A stretch of 64,000 nt of DNA, from assembly GCA_036768485.1 (NCBI GenBank), contig JAVLUZ010000151.1, forward strand, positions 3,171,330 through 3,235,329. Direction: 5' to 3'. A program made the position numbers and the translations under genes. Of the stretch, positions 42,201 through 48,200 are shown in pieces. The stretch comes from Mermis nigrescens. Lineage: Eukaryota > Nematoda > Enoplea > Mermithida > Mermithidae. How positions within the stretch are numbered: the stretch's first letter is position 1; every line of letters starts with the position of its first letter. The notes beneath the pieces were generated by a model that did no database searches, was not told the origin of the DNA, and saw only the letters and a program-made list of their open reading frames with translations.

Positions 42201-45200
42201 CGAAATTTGACTTAAAACGCTCGAGCTAAGCTCCAACAAATATTCAAACGCGAAATTTAGTAGTACAAACTGGGTATATTTTAGCTACGGTATCTCATAA
42301 ATCAATCCGCAAATTTTCTGACAAGTTTACTGTAAGGTTTCTGTGATCATACACGAGTATACAGGGTGTCCGGAAAGAAGGACACACTTTATTTTTAGTA
42401 GAAACGCTACGAATATTAAGAATATTGAGAAAATGAAAAAGATTTTTCGCCACTTCATAGCACAACTTTCCTTAAATGTGCTTGCAAAAAATTACAATTC
42501 ATCACTTGATGCTATGTACTTGCTTGACACCACTAACCAAACTCAAGCACAGATTTGCTTCTGTAAATTATCCATTTTCACCATACAATATATGCTATAT
42601 GCCGAACAAATTTCCAAAACAGGAAGTTCTACTTTGACCTTTAATGAGTTTTATGTTATATTTTAGGTGTTCCCTGAATATTATGTAGTCATTTTAAATA
42701 AGGAAAAGCTTGCCCTTGGTAGTTCAGACCCAATTTTAGCACAATTATAGTCATTAACATTTGTAAATCAAAGTGTGATGCTTTAATAAATTATTGACTC
42801 CATAAAACCCATGCCGAAACCTACTTCAAATGAATTATTGTTAATGATTCATTTGAAGCAGGTTTTGACATGAAAACAATAATAATATGGGCAAGGGAAT
42901 GACCTGTAACATCAAATGTATACAAAAAATGTCTGTATGAATGAATTGAAGAGTACTGCTTGAAAAATAAGCACTTAACCTGAAATTACTCTGTTCAACG
43001 TCATTTGACCCTTTATCGTGATACCAGCTATCAGTTTTGGTCTAAAATGGCCTTAGGGGGCATGCTTTCTGAAAACCATGGTAGGAGAATACCCCCTTCA
43101 TACCCTTCCCCTCAGTGTGCATGTTTGACATCAATGATAAATGTCGAACAAGCGTGAAAAGGTTGTTTTCTTAACATGCGCTATGCAATATATCCCGGAT
43201 CGTAATGGTTTTTTCATATTTATTGGAAACATATGCACAGGGTGTCCAGAAAAAAAACATATTTGTATTTTTTCAATAACTTATAAATCAAGTAAACTTA
43301 AGAAAACTTTCTACAAATGATGTGGTGTATATTTTGTCAACTCTGTGATAAGAGCGTGCTGTCTTACTGTAACTATAGCTAATAATACAGCGCAAATTCA
43401 AACGTGCACTTTGACGTATTTGGGAAAGAACAAATTCTGTCTAGTTAAAGCTAAGTATCGCACAAATTTATGTTATGAATGTCAAAATTTGCTTCAGTAC
43501 CCTACGAAGGATAGTAAATACTGAAATCTAAAAGAAAACAACATAAGGATGGCACTTGAAGCAGAATTTCGGTTTTAGAGTTTTCACTGCTCTCAGGGGT
43601 AATTTGGTCGCAAAATCGCACATTTGCTTAGAAAAAGAAACTAGACCATGTTTAAGCAAGCTGTGACATTTTTTCCTTCAAAATGCATATTATGAAAAAT
43701 CAAATACGACTAATTAAATACGAAAATTTGATATTGAATAAGTAAAAAATGACTCATTTACCCCCCCCCACCACAATGAAACTCGATTTACCCTATCCCA
43801 GAGCTTCTGACCGTGTGCATGTATGATTGTGGTGTAATGTGCTTTAAACCATTCAATAGAGCATCGAAGGTTAGTTAAGGATCATGCAAAATACTTGCCC
43901 TGCGGCAATATTATACCCCTTCAAGGCCGCTTGGAAATTGTTTAAAAAAACACGTCTTTTTGGTTTTCGTAGGTCCGATCAGGCGACTTTGACAAAAAAT
44001 CATATTCAGTAGCCATCGCTTAGGGCTAAATTTGACGAGTAATCCCCGAGCCACTAGAATTCTATTTCCACAGACAGATAGAGAGACAGACAACTTCTAA
44101 ATGAATATTATGTATATAATCATTTGCATTACTATTCCATTAAAGATTTTATATTCGACTGGCAAATCGCGGGCCTCATTTATTAACTTGTACCGCAGAA
44201 TCTGATTAAGTCTCTGCAGCACAGAAGCCTGCTCTTTGTTCGTAATGACGTCATCGGAAATGAAGCGACTCTTCAATAAAAAATGCATCAAGATACCAAT
44301 GAACGTTAAAGAATGAACATGCAAGCATAAAAACGTATGCATATGTAAAACAAAACCGCTTTAAGAAAAACATCGAAGTACGATGCCTTGTGAGACATAG
44401 GTGCACAAGGTCAGGATCAGCAGAGGGAAGGGTGAAATCCAAAAAATCCAAAGCAGTCAAAATAGTCTATAAAACGTTTTTCGTGGTATGTAATATCGCA
44501 ATTTACATTTTGACTGCATTATATCACTTTTACCACTGGAAAATAGAAAATTCATCAATTTTGGGCGCTTTTCAATTATAAAGTACTAATCTGGCGCGAA
44601 GCGGCGAAAATATTTTGACGTTTTTACTGCTCTTGACCTCAAAAATGCTGCAAAAAACGTTCTATCAGCTCAAAATCGCCGGATAGTACCTGTCCGGCTG
44701 ACCCTTCAGCGGGGTAGCCCCTCACCCCCTATGTGCATGTATGTTGTGAGATGACATATTTATCTGTATAAATATACCCTTATAATCTGCATGTTTCATT
44801 ACCTACCAGGCAGGCGATCTCAAAAGTTATTAGCTGATTGTGGCAGTCACTACATATTCACGCAGTCAAATTAATGTCAGAATTATTAAGCATTAATAAA
44901 ATCGCAGAGAAATGTTGTTATATTGTTAAATTTACAAAAATTGTTCGACACGATTAGCTTCGAGAATAAGAAGGAAGTAAATTCGGTTTTTGAAATTTCG
45001 AAAGCGCCGGAAAATTTTGAAATTTCACCTTGCTATAACGCATTTTTGCAACATTGGTTTGGGTTTTAGGAGGGCTCCCCCAACCTCCTCCCCCTCTGGG
45101 ACCGGCAATGTTCAGCCTTTTCCGTGGATATGCATATATAAATCTCGCTTATTCTCTTATGTATCTAACTTTTAAAGTTTAAAAAAGACAGTTTGTTATG

Positions 45201-48200
45201 TATTTTGTGAGCGAGTCTAACACTGAAAATTACACTAGTTTTGATTTTCTAAACTTGATCAAAAGATCTAATTGAAATTTTGTCATGTAAATGGCACGAT
45301 TTCCAACAACTTAGAGGTACTGCTGCGATATAAAATCATAGTAATAACTGTAGAGTGCTTGTTGCTCGCTAAAGATCGGAAAGTATGAAAAAATATGAAA
45401 TAAAATCGGAAGAAGTAAAAAGATAAACCAAATCTACTCGTAGTTTTGGTCTTTTATACTTTTTGACGCATTTTCTTTTTTCACCATAGCGAAACGCCAA
45501 AATTTTCGGTTGTATGATCAATAAAAGTCACCTGGTTGTTCAAAAATCAGCATCTTTTACAAGACTTATTCTCAAATTTTTCTTTGCACCGCGCAAAAAT
45601 CGCCAAAATTTTTAAAAAATTTGCAATGTGCAAAAAACACTGAAGCAGTGGATAAGAATTCAATCGTCTAGTCAATAATAAGCAATAAGCTGAAGCAGCA
45701 ATTATGAGCAAATGTGCAAATAAGCAAACTGAACTTTTTCAGAATGCAAGTACCGTAATCGGCTAAAAGTGATGGAAGCGCTTTATCGCGCAAATAAAAT
45801 GAAAAAACAGCTTACAAGTATATGTATGTTACACACATACAAATTACCTATAACACTTCTTCACACAATTACAAAAATAATTGACAATTTTGATACGAAA
45901 TTCGCTTAAAGGCTTCGGACGGCTATGATCAGGTGACTAATACAACAGAAAAAGTAAAAAATAAAAAACAAAAAAGCGTGTCTTACAAATTTAATGTAAA
46001 TTTCCATACCGAGAAATTCTTACTGCTACGAGTACCTATAAAAATATTAAATATTAGACATAACGACTTGGGAAGGAGACAGACTAAAATTTACCCGCCC
46101 TCCATAGATAGGTATGGTAGGTGTGGCCAGAGTAGAAGGGTATTCATATCATGTCTCTATAAATAAGCCTACACCTTCTTCACAGAGGATTCGAAAAATT
46201 TTGATTTCTTGCACTCTCAGCCGAAGTTCTATGAGCTTCGGTTCCTATATATTAGATTCCGACGCATGCCATTAAAAAATCAGAATTTCGTCTAAAAAAT
46301 TGTTTTTTCGATTTTAACAGTGTTTTTTCGATTTTATCAGATAGAGCATGGTCGGAAACGTCAACAATGTATTTGATTCGAATGCCTCATTCACTGATTT
46401 GGATATTTAATTTAATATTTAATCTAGGCCATAAATATGTACCATGACCCAAAAGATCTTTTCTGGTCAAAACGGAAGAAAAGTGTACTGAAAAATGGCT
46501 AATTAAAACAAATTTTTGTTCAAAAATTGAGAAGGGGTAAAACAACCTCTTCTTGCAGGGAGATGGGGCGAGAGAAAGTATGCTTCGGATGGAGATCCCT
46601 ATAACCCTCTTATATAGTATCATACAGCTGCTAATTCTATTTGAAAGAGAGTAACAGAGTGCAAGACGTCTTTCCGTTGAACGATTCGATTAGCAAACCA
46701 ACTGACCTTCAAACATACAGGCAACCTCGAATAGTTGCCTAAAGTTAGAACATCAACTGCGGCTGGAATTTGGAATGCAGGAAGGCTGAATGGAGAAACA
46801 GCACGTTTCAAACCAGCTAGAAGGCAAGACAACAGAAAGAAAGCAATAAAAAGATAGTTTGTTATCTTACCGAGCTTCAGTCAGAAATTCTTTTGATAAC
46901 TGGAACAATGCATCCGCTGTCTCCACAAAATAAGAACACTGTTGAGTCAGAAAACACGACACAGCCTAAGAATAAAGCAATCGAAGTAGTTCTTATCTGT
47001 ATCGGATAATTATTCTGTATTTTGAAACATACCGTACAAACGTCAACTTTTCCAGCGCTCTTAGCCCATTTTACTAAAGCTAAAAGACGGATGAACAACT
47101 GCCTGGTTTTGTGAGCAAATTGAACTATCTCAATCTTTCTTAACATTCAAAAAACAATATTTATAAAAGATAGCTTGACTTCATTAAGCGAATGTGTTAA
47201 TCAACTTAACAAATTATATACATACATATCATCGTACAAATTTCGTTGAGTAGAGTGTTGAGTGGTTTAAGCTAGGAATACTAATATTCAGTGGCAGATC
47301 AAGGATTATCAGTGGCGTAACTCAGCTGGCCTTCCGATTTTGGGGGGAGAGGGACGAAAACTTTGAAGTTGGATATCTTAACAACTACTAATGAATATGC
47401 AAAAATAGTGGTGTTTTTGAAATCTAATTTTAATTATATTAAACAAATATGTTGTATATAAATAAATAAGGCGAAGCGCCCAAAAATGTTGGAGTTTCTC
47501 AATTCAAGAAGTGTGCTAAAATCTATTCTAGCGGTTTTTTCTAATACGCTTTGAGTATCTCTAATTTTTTCTACCGGTGATGATCCATGAAAAAATTCAT
47601 ATTTTCAAAATTTTGGAAAGACTAGTCCCCATTCCCCCACAGCTACGCCACTGATGAATTTTCTGACATGAGAAGGCGGAAAACCAAATTTTCCCCTTAG
47701 TGTCAAAAATTTTGCAGAAAAATTCGCTCATTATGCTCAAAGTATCGGTATTTTGTCTAGACAGAATCATTTGTGACATATATGCACACAATCAAAAGCT
47801 GTAGGAGGGAGGTAAACCTAGATTTCTAGGGAACGGGGGTGGGCAGATAAGTATTTTTTTCACATTTAATGTCAAATTTTTATATTTAATGTGTTGTTAA
47901 TTTGCTGTATTATACTCTTCATGAATATTCTAAGTTAAATTTGAATGAAATGAAATAACAATAAGAGCGATGGAATGACCTTTAACATCAATTATGTACG
48001 GAAAAATGAAAGAAAAATGCCTGAACGACAGAAATTATAAATTTAATGCTAGAAGAATAACTGTATGCAATTGAAATTGTGGTATTAGCCGTCGTTTTAC
48101 GCAATTTTTCATAGTTCAAGCAAGAGGTTCTAGTCCAAATTGGGCTAAGGGGTGTTTGCTTTTCAAAGTCCTAGTAGGGGAAACCCCCTTATACCCATCC

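Larger units (their letters stand above)
42166..46706. other. MED14 introns 5 and 6: repeats only, apart from exon 6
   Basis: Besides exon 6 (44133-44270) I see the mariner-type ends, a hairpin GGCGCGAAGCGGCG (44591) followed by a C-rich family I-like end (44700-44740), and TTTGCACCGCGCAAAA-like family A variant sequence at 45585-45650. No second gene is supported. Confidence 0.45.
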